Source: Rotaria macrura
Lineage: Eukaryota > Rotifera > Eurotatoria > Philodinida > Philodinidae
Length of the DNA stretch: 64,000 nucleotides
Direction of reading: 5' to 3'
NCBI GenBank assembly: GCA_900239685.1
Contig: OENT01000596.1
Coordinates: forward strand, 30,337-94,336
Shown here: piece by piece, positions 24,614 to 37,430 of the stretch
Layout of the letters: the number at the start of each line of letters is the position of its first letter
Numbering within the stretch: position 1 is the first letter of the stretch
Notes under the pieces: model-generated
Databases searched by the model: none
Told to the model about the DNA's origin: nothing
The model's input: the letters and a program-made list of their open reading frames with translations, nothing else
Position numbers and translations under genes: made by a program

Positions 24614-26869
24614 ATGTGTGTGATGGCGACAAACGAATCAGTACAACAAATACTAACGAAATGTTTACGTTTTAAAATTCGCGATTATCATCATCAGACA
24701 AAAAATTCAATTGATGAATTAGAAAATCTTCTTGTCAAATTAGAACAGACGCAGCCAGTTTTTTATCATTCTCTACAACCATGTATTCATATTATTCAAA
24801 CAATTATTTCATCTATTGATCGAACAAATTTATGGAAGTCAAAAGGAAAAGTGAGCGAACAACAACAACAACTTGCTCACGTCGTATGTCGATTATTTAA
24901 ATGTGTATGTCAGATTGATGCTGAATGTGCATCAAGTGATCAAAGTAAAACAATCATATGCTCGATTCTTCAATGGCTTCGCGATGATATTAATTTTCAT
25001 GTAACTAAATCCATCAGGTGAGATTACATACATAGATGATGTAATTAGAAAATGAAATCTGGTTTTTTCTTCTTCTTTTCTAGTCAAGATTTACATTTAG
25101 CAATTTATTTATGCATCGAATATTATTCTCTTATTTGCAAAAATCAAGATGATTTTCTTAATGAATTATTTTCTACATCATCGAAATCGATCATACATTC
25201 ATCGTCGATTCGATCTTGTTTTGTTTTTCATCGTCATCGAAAAGCATCCCAAGATGAATCATTATCAATTATCGATTATAGTTCTCGACTTGTAATATAT
25301 CTAATTGAATCATCATTAGTCACTTCATCATTATTAATTAATCAAATATTGAAATTCTTTTTACTATATGCTTCTATTCCACGTTTTTCAATTTATCTTG
25401 TTAATCATACGGATTTTTATCATTCCATCATCGTTCCATCACTATCAGCAACTAATAGTGATCATTTTATACAATGTATTATTGATGAAACAGCTCGATC
25501 ACAAACGGATTCCGATGAACGAGTTTTTATTTATACACACATGATTAATTTACTTGATCAACTTGTTCTTCATTCTGATATTGAAATTCATAGTTGTTCA
25601 TTTGTTTCTACTTTTAAACATTTATTCGATGCACTTGTCGACTGTGGAACAACAGTTCCATTATGGTATTTAGTTAAATGTCTAAGTAATCTATTAACAA
25701 GTTCTGAGAAAGAAACTAATCTTTTTTTGCAAGAAATCAATCGTATCGGTTTAATTAATTCGATAACTAATTATACATCTAATCTTATTCAAAAATCAAC
25801 ACTCGGCCGAGGTAAAATGATATTAAAACAATTACATAATAATGTTTTAATATCATGCCTTTCAATTCTTTACAATATATCAACTGTTGATCAACAATTA
25901 TTAGATAAAGATCTCATCACAAATCAAATTTGTCGTTTACTTTTAAAATCTGATGTTCAACAAATACGACTTATGTCAGGTTTACTCTATTCAAATATTC
26001 TAACACAAGTCGAACTTGAATCCGATGATTCGTGTCATCATCTATGCGAAGAATTATTTCTTTCCATTGATCAAGCATTTCAAAGTTCGGATTATTATTT
26101 ATTTAATCAAATCTCATTATTAACATTAGTGAATTGTTTAAAAAATTTATGTACACATAAACAGTTTCAAACACGTATTGGAAAACACGATGAAGATATT
26201 GATTTATTATTTCAAATTCTTCGTCAACTTTATTCATCCATTGAACAACAAAAAGAAGTTCAAATTCTACTTGAATCTATATGGTTTCTATCATTTGAAT
26301 ATTCATGTGCACGAAAAATTCATAGTCATGATAAATATTTTGCATTATTAGTTCAATTAGCTGAAACAAATCCAAACGAATTAGTACAACAAGCAGCGAA
26401 AGGTATACTTTGGCAATTAAGACAAACAATATCAAGAATTGATTCAATCAATACATTAATCGATTCTGAATCATCAAAACATATTATGTTTAGTTATAAT
26501 CATGATTCAAAAGATTTAGTTCTAAAAATTTCTCAACATCTTCGTAATTCAGGTTATCGAACATGGATGGATATTGATGATATGCATGGAAGTACATTAG
26601 ATTGTATGGCACATGCTATTGAACAATCATGTCTTATGATAATCTGCATGACTGAGAAGTATAAGCAATCTCCAAATTGTCAAAGTGAAGCTGAATATGC
26701 TTATCGATTAAAAAAACCTTTTTTACCTATATTATTACAATCGAAATATAAGCCAGATGGATGGTTAGGTATACTTCTTGGTACGAAATTCTATATTGAT
26801 TTCACAAAAAATAACTTTGAAACGAATTTGAAAAGATTAGTCAAAGAAATTGAAGTAACAAAATGTTGA
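24614..26869 (+). CDS. Armadillo-like / TIR domain protein
   Basis: Two exons, 24614-25017 and 25084-26869, joined across a 66-bp GT-AG intron that splits a serine codon; the product is 729 residues. Residues about 1-590 are leucine- and helix-rich without a signal peptide and look like armadillo/HEAT-type helical repeats (for example LLKSDVQQIRLMSGLLYSN and LVQQAAKGILWQLRQ). Residues about 598-729 form a TIR domain: HIMFSYNHDSKDLV (strand A and box 1), GYRTWMDIDDMHGS (box 2 and BB loop), CLMIICMTEKYKQSPNC, then SEAEYA, where one Glu (E670 or E672) falls at the position of the catalytic glutamate of NAD-cleaving TIRs. The helical-repeat plus TIR order recalls SARM1 without its SAM domains. 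NADase activity is an inference; a scaffold role is the alternative. A second ATG lies four codons in and could be the start. Confidence 0.85.
25018..25083 (+). other. Intron of ARM-TIR gene
   Basis: 66-bp GT-AG intron (donor GTGAGA, acceptor preceded by a T/C-rich run). Its length is typical of the short introns of this genome. Confidence 0.9.
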
Positions 26870-29800
26870 TTGTTCATCGTTTTTTTTTTGTATGTGTGGG
26901 TGTGGGTGTGTTGAGAAAACAATCGCCAAGATGATAAAGTCAGATGAAAATCTAGAGTTCATCAATTTTTCAAATACTAATCTTTAGAATCGATTATTAA
27001 AAGTATTTTATGTCATAATGATAAAAGTTGTTTTTTTTTATGTGGAAAAAATCGAATATAATTAAACATATTAGACAGTTTACAATGTTTATCTAAGAGC
27101 ATGAAAGAAATTGTACTGCTCTATCAGATGTCCAAGAATGCCGGCGATAACAATAATATAAACGTACTCTTTTTTTCTTGCTAAAACGTAACTCGTTGGC
27201 GCTGCGATTTGATTACTTAAATATGTGATTCGTAAACTTTCTCTTGTGTGAGTATAAAAATAAAAAATATGCACTCGAGAAGAAACTCAATACAGATGGA
27301 AGTCAATCTCTTTTCTTTGGCTTTGTATTTTATGAAATAAGATCTTAAAATGAGTATCAGAGTATATACACGTTTTAGACATTCGAACTTACCACCTCTG
27401 TTACTCTCAGACAGATCCTACAATACAATTCTGAGTTTTCAACAGATCAATTCAAATCGTACATCAGCGATATCCTATTCATAGATAAAGACATCTTTCT
27501 AATTTTAGTTCAATAGAAAAACGTACGTTAATGATTGATAAGTCTACAGCAAAGTGATTGACTTGAAATCAGCACTTCTGTAAAATACAATGTCAGTAAC
27601 GTCATGTTCAATACTCTAATCTCGTAGTGAATAAGTGGTCAGATTTTTTCTGTTCGTATTCCGCTTCCATAAATCATATTTACAGACCGATGTTTGGTGA
27701 ATTTCGTTATAGTTGAAAGTATACTAATGTAGATTGATTCTAAAAGATACAAATCAATCAGTTCCTTCTTACCAAAAACTTTCAGCATGATAAGCAATTA
27801 ATTCATTTCATCACTGAAGAAAATGATCCACGATCATAAAACTGTAGCATTCTTTATTTCATGATTGTGGTTAATTTGGTACTGTTCTCGATCTCTTTTA
27901 ATAGATTTGTATTCCTGATAGAACAAAAAAATATAAGCAATATAAATTTTTTTAGAATAGAATCTTCTCACTTTGGCAATCGATTTTTCTACTCAACTTT
28001 ATTTTATTGATCTTATAATGATTCTTATAGAATATGGCAATACTATCTACCATTCTTGATATCTTTAAGGTGAAACTCAATGTGGGCAACATGAGTTCAT
28101 CTAGAGTTCTGTTTGGTGTTCATCGTTTGTTTTCGTTCTTATAGTATTTCGCGAAAACTCTCTAATACCCGTAATACTCGGTTCACATACTTCTGTGATC
28201 GTTGATCTTCCTTATTTTGCCACAATCTCTATTCTTGTTACTGTGTGGTAATCGCATCACTTTCGGGTAAAACAAAAACTTGCTGTATTTGTTGACACGC
28301 TAAATTTTGAAGTGTACTATTATTTAGAAAAATCTTTCATATTTATCTTTCTATCTTGAATACGATTCCGGTATTTAACAATCATGACTAAGAAATAGAC
28401 CTGAGCATAGAAAGATAGTTACATCGATAAATACCATAATTCATATTGTGGTTTGAATCTTTTTCACTTTCACGGAGAACCTTTTTAATTAAAATACCGG
28501 ACATTCACCTGATATTCTTATGCACGAAACAACATTTTTTGCATCTGGAATCATCAAAGGAATTTGTTCAGTTAATTTTGATCGAGGGTACGCTTTAAAA
28601 AAGAAATATATTTATCTACAAAAGACGTTGAGATAGGAAAGCAAATATCGTATTAGTGTAATTCTCAATTGACATGAAAGCTCATAAATCGTAACCTCAA
28701 TTAGAATATTCACAAAAAATCTAGTTTGTTTTTGCGACATCCAATAACAATACGCTTGCGAAACTAAATAGAAGTACTTAATATAACACTCTAAGCCTCA
28801 CTTATGAGAAAAACATTTTTCAAACCGTGAACATCGTCTGAACCGACTATTTTAATCAGTATCATTAGAAAGATGAAAGTTTTACGGTAAACAACCTCTA
28901 ATATCCTGGCTGATGTTTCTTTTTTACTAACGAAATTTATTATTTTTGTAATGTTAAATACTTTGACATGAACGTATTCAATAATTATTATTGCTCATCG
29001 AAATATCATATGTATTTTTAGAATGCATTCATACAGTGAACTATTAGCACTGATAAAGAAGCAGAATAGATTGTATCTGTGTAGTAGTCTACTTTAACAC
29101 ATTTGCATAATCTTTCAATTCAAACCTATCCATTCTAATAAATGATAATTTTTTGAAAACTTAGAAGAATGCAAGATATTGATTGTTTGTATTTCAATGG
29201 ACAATTTTTACGAATCAAAACGAATGAGAGATCATCACCGATCATTATTATACTCATTAGCAGATTATATGGCAAATAATGGTGATATTTATAGTTTCTA
29301 TGTGTATATATATATGTATATATCACTCAATGCACATTTAATATCATAAACACCAGTTAAATATACTACTAGATAGTCCGTACGATCGCATACAACTAAA
29401 TCTAACATCTAATTTTTCATAATTCAATTTTTATTTTCATTAGAAATCAAAAATTTAATATGTTTACAATATCCAGATGGATATAATGTTACACTTGAAA
29501 TAAAAGAAAATTTTTAATCTATTCTCGTTAAAGTCAAATATTTTTCATTCAGCCCCATGAATTAGTGATTTATCAGACTTTTCCAGAAAAGTTTTAAACA
29601 AACATAGAAATATTAGGGATATATATACATGTATATATATATATGTAGGTTTCACATTCATTTATGTCTCGTCAATAGAATCAATAAGAAAATGAATGCG
29701 TCATAAACCAGTTCATGACCTTGTTTGGAGTATTGCATATTGATCGTGCACTATTTTCATAGTTCTAAAAGAGAAGAAAAATGTATGTATGTCGTATAGT

Positions 29801-30089
29801 TTTTCATGCTGTGCTTCGCGGTATATTTAGCTTTCTTTTCACAAACTTTTTAGTGATTCAAAAATGGAAATATAAAACGTAATTATCTATTAAACAGCAC
29901 TCATTATTTCAGTGTTTGATAAAAAAAAGTCTCTACAATTATTAGTAATTCTTATACTACATCTTTCTTTTTTCTTGAAGAGTCTCATATTTTCTTTCTT
30001 TTCCATTCTGTCCTTTATTTCTCCTTTTCAACCGAGTCAAAACATTTTGCACATCACAAGTAAGCTGTCAACATCAAGCATTACCTACG
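26870..30089. other. 3.2-kb region without a supported gene
   Basis: AT-rich. It opens with a T run and a GT-rich stretch containing two TGTGGG units (26895-26906), followed by simple AT tracts, including TATATATATATGTATATATC near 29303-29322 and a palindromic ATATATACATGTATATATAT block near 29622-29642. Open frames are short and featureless. The right end should hold the promoter of the hydroxylase gene. Confidence 0.5.
26895..26910 (+). repeat. Short TGTGGG tract, telomere-like
   Basis: Two full TGTGGG units followed by TGTG, inside a GT-rich run just after the ARM-TIR stop codon. TGTGGG is, as I recall, the telomeric unit of Adineta. With only 2.7 units this may be chance in a GT-rich tract. 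Confidence 0.35.
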
Positions 30090-30554
30090 ATGCTCTCATT
30101 ACATAACGTACCGCTTATAGTCTTAACAACTATATCAATGGAATTTATATCATGGGTTTTACATAAATATCTTTTTCACGGACCACTCTGGTTTATTCAT
30201 AAGACACATCATAATAGAACTCTACATACATCTTGGGAATTCAATGATGTATTCAGCTGCACTTTTGCATTGATCTCGATTGCATTTATTTTTATCGGAT
30301 ACTTCACTCCTTCATCGGCACATATTTCTATAGGCTGTGGTATAACACTATATGGATTTATCTATTTTATTATTCATGATGGAATAATCCATCAACGATA
30401 TCCTTTTTGGAATAAAGTATCAAACAGTTATTTGAAACAAATTCAACGAGCTCATCAACGTCATCATATGTATCCAAATAAACAGCCAAGTGAAGAGTAC
30501 GGACTTTTTCTTATCATCGGCCTAAAATACTGGCGTGATATATTCTTAAGTTGA
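30090..30554 (+). CDS. CrtZ-type beta-carotene hydroxylase
   Basis: A 154-residue intronless integral membrane di-iron enzyme of the fatty-acid hydroxylase/sterol desaturase superfamily, closest to bacterial CrtZ, which hydroxylates the beta-ionone rings of carotenes to give zeaxanthin-type products. All histidine clusters are present: HKYLFH (25-30), HKTHH (37-41), HDGIIH (96-101) and HQRHH (122-126). Hydrophobic segments at about 7-24, 55-72 and 78-97 are membrane spans. The start MLSLHNVPLIVLTTISMEFI followed by HGPLWFIHKTHH is collinear with CrtZ from its first residue, and the length is the usual bacterial size. Animals have no native CrtZ, so transfer is likely. An AATAAA lies 38 bp after the stop. 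It converges on GMP synthase, 258 bp away. Confidence 0.88.
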   Translation: MLSLHNVPLIVLTTISMEFISWVLHKYLFHGPLWFIHKTHHNRTLHTSWEFNDVFSCTFALISIAFIFIGYFTPSSAHISIGCGITLYGFIYFIIHDGIIHQRYPFWNKVSNSYLKQIQRAHQRHHMYPNKQPSEEYGLFLIIGLKYWRDIFLS

Positions 30555-30591
30555 TTATTTATTCTTTTGTTTTTGAAATATATATGATAAA

Positions 30592-30597
30592 AATAAA
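30592..30597 (+). promoter_or_regulatory. Poly(A) signal of the CrtZ-type gene
   Basis: AATAAA 38 bp downstream of the stop codon, in the right place and orientation for 3'-end processing of the hydroxylase transcript. Confidence 0.55.
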
Positions 30598-30652
30598 ACT
30601 CGATCTATCTTTCACCGGTAGTTTCTGGCCTTCCTATCAACTATCTTTTATT

Positions 30653-30658
30653 TTTATT
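30653..30658 (-). promoter_or_regulatory. Possible poly(A) signal of GMP synthase
   Basis: AATAAA on the minus strand, about 155 bp past the GMP synthase stop. If used, the GMP synthase transcript would end close to the convergent hydroxylase transcript. Confidence 0.4.
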
Positions 30659-30812
30659 ATTTTTCAAGACACGAATCCATAAAAATAAAGTCGAATATTT
30701 TTTAATGATTCAACGTCAAACTGATCCAAGTGTTTTCATTCCCATTCGGTGGTTGCTAAAAACAACGAATAGAAAAAAAGTTAAACACAATTATAAAAAT
30801 AACAGAAGAATT

Positions 30813-33800
30813 TCATTTCGATTTTTTACCTGGTGGTTTTGATGTTAAGTCGTATAATATTCGACTTATACCAGGTACATTACTTTTGATTGTTTGACAC
30901 ATTTCATCTAACATTTCAAATGGAAATGTTTCGCCTGGTACAGCTGGCCGTCCAGTCATAAAATCTTTCGTAAGGAATGTACGTAAAACAACTGAATGTT
31001 GAAAACTACTCGCGACTGGTCGAAGACGTGTCAGTGGAATGATTCTTTCATTGACTTGTTCATCATTTTGATTGATTTCTTCATGATCATTTAAATAGAT
31101 TTGTCTATCGAATTGTATTGGAATTAAGACAACTGGCATTTGGCTTATTGCACTATATGCATTATGACGTTTCATTATAAGCATTGCATGATAGTCACAT
31201 GCACGAGCTTTTTCAACAATATCTTGTGTTAATGACGTACGTGTTACTTGAGTAATTTCTGCATCAAGAATTTTTTTACCCTATTAAAAAAGAAATTACA
31301 AAACAAAGCAAGATATACACTTTCTATTTACGAGAATATAAACGACACGATTGATATGATGACATGCTTTTGTTATTAATCGTGCAAGAATAAATAATTC
31401 ATTCCAATTGGGTTTTTCATCATTGGAACTGATTGCTGCAGCAAAACTATATGTACGTGCATCACCTTGAACACCAACACTACGAATCTATAAGAAAAAA
31501 TAAATTTTTCAATAGGAACTGATAATAAGTTGGATCACTTCAAAGAATGTATAGTTATTTGTCACACATGATAGATAAATTTATTTTGCTCGAAGAATCG
31601 CATTTGTTTTCATCAAGTATGATTAAAAAGGGTTATTTTTAGCCTTTGTTTTTTTTTTCTTTTTGATAGTTTCAGTGAAGACAATTATCTAAGAATAAAA
31701 TTAGACTATTGATCTTCTATGAAACATATCAATATATATTGCTTGGATGAGAATCATTAACAAATGTAGTTTGTTCTACTAGTGACATCTAGTTGAAGTT
31801 TTGCATTGATGATGAATATTAGTAACATATTTTTTTCATTGTATGTAAAGAGCCAAATGTAAGAATCACTAACTATCGAATATGAATAATGACAGAACTT
31901 CATCGCTTTATCAAGAACTGTTTCATTGCGTTGAAACTTGCATTAAGCGGATAAAATAACAACTTTGCATGCTACGCTTCAAGTATAGCGTGACGAAGTA
32001 TCGGTGTTAAGACTAGATGCTGCTTCTTTTTTACTAAGAAGAATAGAGTTACTTATCCAACGCTACACTGGAATAGTTGCCCTAGGCTACGAAAATAATT
32101 GACAATGACACGCGATATTCAGTTAATTTATTTCATCCTGAGTTGTCGAGTGTTTTACGCATGTCATGTCAATGTGATCAATACCACGCGCCGTAATAGA
32201 CAATTAACTAAGTTCAAATTGAGTATATGGTATGAAACTTTTCCTAACAATGTCCAAAGATTGTAATCTTCTATCGATAAGTTTTTTCTAGCAGAGGGTG
32301 TTTCCGTTCGTACGATACTTTTATTAGTCATACTAATGCATCGTTCTGACTGAGTTCTCAAATTAAATGACTAGAGCTGTATACTCTTTATCTATGCATC
32401 GTCGGATAATTTGAAGTGCATCATACGTTATTTAGCTAATAAAAATAAACGAACGCAACCATCAAAGAGAATGTTTTGAAACTTTTGCTTGATTGACATA
32501 GTCTTTAGTCGAACTTTCATTTATCATGTCTCTTTACAATACTACCCGATGCATGCAATTCAATTATTTTCAGGAGTATATGATTAAAGTAACTTTGAGA
32601 TTTGAAAGCTTCGTATTCTTAATGTTATATATTTTCAGTTAAATATACTTACAGAGAACTATCAAATACTTATTAAACGATTTTAAAAAGAAATAATGTA
32701 TTTAAAAGTTTTAAGAGAAATTCGTTTTTTGTACAAAATCAACTCTACTGTTTTTCATGATGAAATAGTTTAGACGAATGAATATATCTTTCATTGTCAT
32801 CACACAGATTTCAATGTTTGATTGAAAATTTGGTATGCTTAATTACATTGAAACAAAATACGTTACACAACACTGCTTCGATATTTTTTTCAGTTAAGAA
32901 TTAAAAGGATGCAAATTTTTAATCGGATCTTTCTGCTGCATATCAAAGAGTTGAGCAGTGTTAAAACGAATGAATTTTGATATTGAAAAATTTCTAATGA
33001 ACATCGTGTTCATCGGCATGTTTTTTCCTAACGCTATTCTTTTTGTACTTAGGCATTTTTTTCGATTTTTTTTATGCTAATTTTAACTATGATGCACTGA
33101 AACTTTGAAATAAGATCATGATAAGTTTTGACGTGATAATCATGTAGTACAAGACAACGCTAGAAATCAATTGATCTTGTTAATTGATTCAAAACTACGT
33201 ATCAGCTGTTTGGCATTTAATATCATAGAATTCGTTTCGGATATTTTTCGAAATCATTGATCTTTGTTGAACATAGTATGTGTGAGTTCTATTCTTAGAA
33301 AAATTATTAGTTGCCGATAAGTCTTTTCTAACATTGGCCCTAGTCGAGACTGAGAACATTGGTTTTCTTACAGTGCTATGGCTTTGTCATTGTTTTCATA
33401 AGATAAAATAGAATAAGTTTTCATATCAATAAACTTACTGGTAATACAACTGATGTATAATCATGTTGATCTGGTGATGTAAGCTTTTTTAACAGTAGTT
33501 TTTCATTATCGGTAAAAATTTTATCCAATGTCGGTAATAGAGCATATTGTTTGTCAACCATTTTTGAATAGGTAACAATTGTTCTTAATAATGTTGATGT
33601 TTGAGAGAATAAATCAATAGGCATATATGGTTCATCCGTACATAGAATACGTATAGCCAAGCCAGGTCCCGGAAATGGATGACGATAGATAACATCATGA
33701 TGAAGACCTAATTGTAAACCAATTTTTCGTACTTCATCTTTATGAAAATCTTTCAATGGCTCAATAACACGATTACGTTTGCGTAATTCGCGTACCATAG

Positions 33801-36800
33801 GTGAATCATTGTGATGTGTTTTAATAGCATCAGCATAACCACTTTGACATGCTAAATGTGATGCACTTTCAATTAAATCAGGTCTTAATGTACCTTGTGC
33901 TAAAATAATATCATCAAATGTATAATTATTATCCCGTAAAAATTCTTGTACAACTTTAACGAATGTATCACCGATAATTTTACGTTTATGTTCAGGATCT
34001 GTTTCTTCATTTAATGGTAAAGTTTCTTCAAGTAGAACATCAGCATCATATAAACTTAAAAAATTCGATGATACAGATGTACGTCGTTGTAAATTAGTAT
34101 TTGATTCATTTCCAGGTGTTGCAGCACCTTTTGAACGTACGAATGTTTTCGCTTGAGCGAATCGTTGACCAGCATCGATATAATTAACGGCTGCAAATTG
34201 TGATAACGTTTGACGTACTTCAATACCTTCATTATGTCGTAAAAATCCATTGTCAATGCTAACAATTTTTACTTGTTCAGATGGTAAAGCCCTTGTTAAT
34301 AAAGCAGCACATACAGAACTATCAACACCACCACTACATAAGATGAAGACTATTTGATCTTTAATAAACGATCGAATATTACTGAATGCTTCTTCAATTC
34401 GACTACCCATTGTAAATGTTGCTCGACAATGTGCAATATCGAAGAGAAAATTTTTAAATATTTGCATTCCATTATCTGTTAGATCAACCTGAATATAAAT
34501 AGAAGAAGAAAATTATTTGTAATCGAAAATCAATGAGCAGATCGAATGGAGAAAAAAAAAAGTACAAGAATTTTAAAAGCATCACAATGATTAAATTCTA
34601 ATTGAAGACACAAGAAAGCTGTTACTAACATTCATTACAATAAATATGAAATAGGAGACATGAAAAGATTTAGTAATGTTAATATTTATTTGGCATTAAA
34701 TAAAATTAAAGAAGTACGCTTCTATGTGAAGTAATAAAAATATCGACTCGCAACTTTCTAGAACAACTGTTAATTTTACAAAAAACAATAGTATGTATGA
34801 ATGTTACTTTCAGCACTGTGCGTATGTTGAGTAAATGAAACTTTTCTTTTTTTTTTCGTTATTTTTATCTTTAGTAATTTCAGAAAACATAGGCATCGAT
34901 TTTTATGTTAACCTCATTTTTGCGGTGACTGCACTCTGACATACATAGTATATTTAGATGAAAAATGAAAGTACAAAGTGAAAAATCTGTAACGAATTCA
35001 CCGAAATCGAACAAATGAAGTAGTATGATTCTTTCAATTATAAGATGGACTACGTAAAAGCTCGCATAATACAATCAGCAGCTATTTGTTTTAAGATTAT
35101 ATAATTGTAATACATATGACAATGGCAAATTAAAACACGAGCGATCAATAAAATCTTGAAGCTAGTTATTACTTCATATTAGAAAAGGCTAATTTATCAT
35201 ACACAGTTTGATAGTTTTATCTTTTTATTGCTAAATTTATAAAAAAAAGTCGTCAGAATTAGTCTGTATATTATATGAATTACAAAATATGAAAGGTAGT
35301 TCATTACGTTTGACTTCATTTATTCTTTTGAACTTTGCTCTATTCAATAGCGGAGAGCAACATTTTGAAATATACCATCTAGTCTATCAATTCAATGATA
35401 TAGTACGCGTTTCAAAATGAGCTAACTCTAGTCATGTGCACGTTATTTATAATACATTTTTTTTAACTGCATCCTCCTAAAATTGAATATATGTGAGACA
35501 TCCATGTACTGCATTATCTTTAGAAAGATGATTAGTATCAATGAAAGATTCCTATGATTTCAGTATTACGATGTCGATAGCTGTCATTCTGATTCATCAT
35601 CAGTTATCTACATGAATTTGATATTATTGAACATCAACATACGACACTTGTACTGATGTGACTTTGTTACGTAGACTATTGTTATTCAGTTTCGCATATT
35701 GTATCATACAGATGCTAATATTTTTTCTTTTCGAATCTTAATAAATCTTCTCATTCTACTAATTGAGAGAGTTCTGAAAAATATGCACCGATTACAGTTA
35801 CACATTCTATACATAATTTATCGGAGATGGTAGCTAGATCTTTATCAATGTTTTCGTCAGAGAACAGACAACTATCAACATCATCTATAATCACCATTTT
35901 GAACATCCCTACTTTTCATAGTATCTCAGTGAAATATGTTTACTACAAAATCACTAGTAATTAACGGAAGCTTTAAGCATTAAAAGAAAATCATGAATTT
36001 TCTTTTTACCTGATTGATGGAAGATTTTCGATGATTTCCTATGATTTATAATAACTTCCGATAATCTTCTTCGTAATATGAACAATTATTTGTATTTTGT
36101 CAATATTAAAATGGTTCCTTGCTTAAAAAATTATATTTGTTTGAACTTGTCTTCGACACATAAATCTAGATTACATGACATTTGACTCAAGTTTTACAAG
36201 CTTATAGACGATATTACTCCACAAGACGAGCTGAATGTTGAAAACTATTAAAATTACATTCGATAAGAACAAACTCCTAGAAATAATTCACAGTGAGTGA
36301 CTACTCTTTCTTGTTTTTTCTTTGTACATCATTCGAATTCAAAGCAAGCCATAACCATGTTACAATATGTATCTATGTTTTGCTTGCATACGGCTTATCT
36401 AAAATCAATAGATTCTTTTTCTTTTTTGATTGATTATCTCTCCGTCATTGAATTGAGCATAGAAATAAAAATGAAGTTCAACCTATGAAATAATCTTTCT
36501 CTATGATTGATTTACCTCTGGATGAAATTGAACACCATAAATAGGTTTTTCTTTATCAGCACATGCCACAATGAATGATTCACTTTTACCAATCGATATT
36601 AAATTTTCTCCAAGTTTTTCAATACTATCACCATGTGTTAAAAGAACATTTTCCAATGTATTCATATCTTTAAATAATGGACACGTATTTATATCGAGTT
36701 CAACTTGAAATTGTCCATCTTCTCGTACAGCCTGCCGTACAACAGTTCCACCACGTTGTTTATTTAACATTTGTAAACCATAACAAATACCTAATATTGG

Positions 36801-37052
36801 CAGACCACAATTAAATAATTGCGTATCGTAATAGACTGGATTTGGATCGTTAACTGAACCAGGACTACCAGATATGATAATAGCTTTATAATTACGTGAC
36901 AATATTTCTGTGACTGATGTTTGTAGAGGAACAAGTTCGGAATGAACGGATAGTTCACGTATACGACGATCAATAACTTTAGCATATTGTGAACCGGCAT
37001 CAAGTATAGCCACGCTATCATACTCGTTCGAATTCTGTGTTGATTCAGTCAT
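30813..37052 (-). CDS. GMPS: GMP synthase (glutamine-hydrolysing)
   Basis: Converts XMP to GMP using ATP and glutamine, the last step of guanine nucleotide synthesis, in the cytosol. Four exons on the minus strand: 37052-36516, 34488-33439, 31487-31332 and 31280-30813. They total 2211 bp, or 736 residues (human about 690), and all borders are GT-AG and in frame. Exon 1 is the class I glutamine amidotransferase domain: ILDAGSQYAKVIDRRIREL, ISGSPGSV, the nucleophile in GICYGLQML (C90), and GVQFHPE across the exon junction. Exon 2 has the ATP-pyrophosphatase loop SGGVDSSV and the HPFPGPGLAIR motif. Exons 3-4 form the dimerisation domain, with SVGVQGDARTYSF, QMPVVLIPI and ISRILYDLTSKPPG at the C-terminus. 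Introns 1 and 2 are about 2 kb each, intron 3 only 51 bp. It lies in tandem behind cofactor C. Confidence 0.96.
31488..33438 (-). other. GMP synthase intron 2
   Basis: A 1951-bp GT-AG intron, about thirty times the common intron length. AT-rich with no open frame showing recognisable motifs; no terminal inverted repeat found by eye. Confidence 0.85.
34489..36515 (-). other. GMP synthase intron 1
   Basis: A 2027-bp GT-AG intron between the amidotransferase exon and the ATP-pyrophosphatase exon. AT-rich; nothing recognisable inside. It separates the two catalytic domains exactly. Confidence 0.85.
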
Positions 37053-37430
37053 TTTTCTATCTAAAAATATATGAAAAATGAAAACCGTATATTGTCGTTG
37101 ATATTGACTATTCGAGAAAAGAAAAAACGAACAAAAATTTGTTTTGTTTAGTATCCAAAAATTTTGAGCTAATTGGTTAGAGATTCTTCAATACTATTGA
37201 CATGTTAAAAAACAAAACAAAAAGACACAAGTGGAACAAGTGTACAGGGACACGAATTTTGATGATGAAAAATAGTGATTAGATTTTGATATTATTAATT
37301 ATAAAAGATAACGAATCAATTTTCTTTTGTTCTTATTTATTTATCATAATTGTATTATTTATCTTTTATCACAATGGAATGCAATAGTGAGACAGAGAGA
37401 AAAAAAAAGGATCATGAACAATACGATCGT
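37053..37430. promoter_or_regulatory. Spacer between cofactor C and GMP synthase
   Basis: 378 bp between the stop of cofactor C and the ATG of GMP synthase on the same strand. It must hold the 3' end of one and the promoter of the other. A minus-strand AATAAA is at 37341-37336, 90 bp past the cofactor C stop. Confidence 0.5.
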
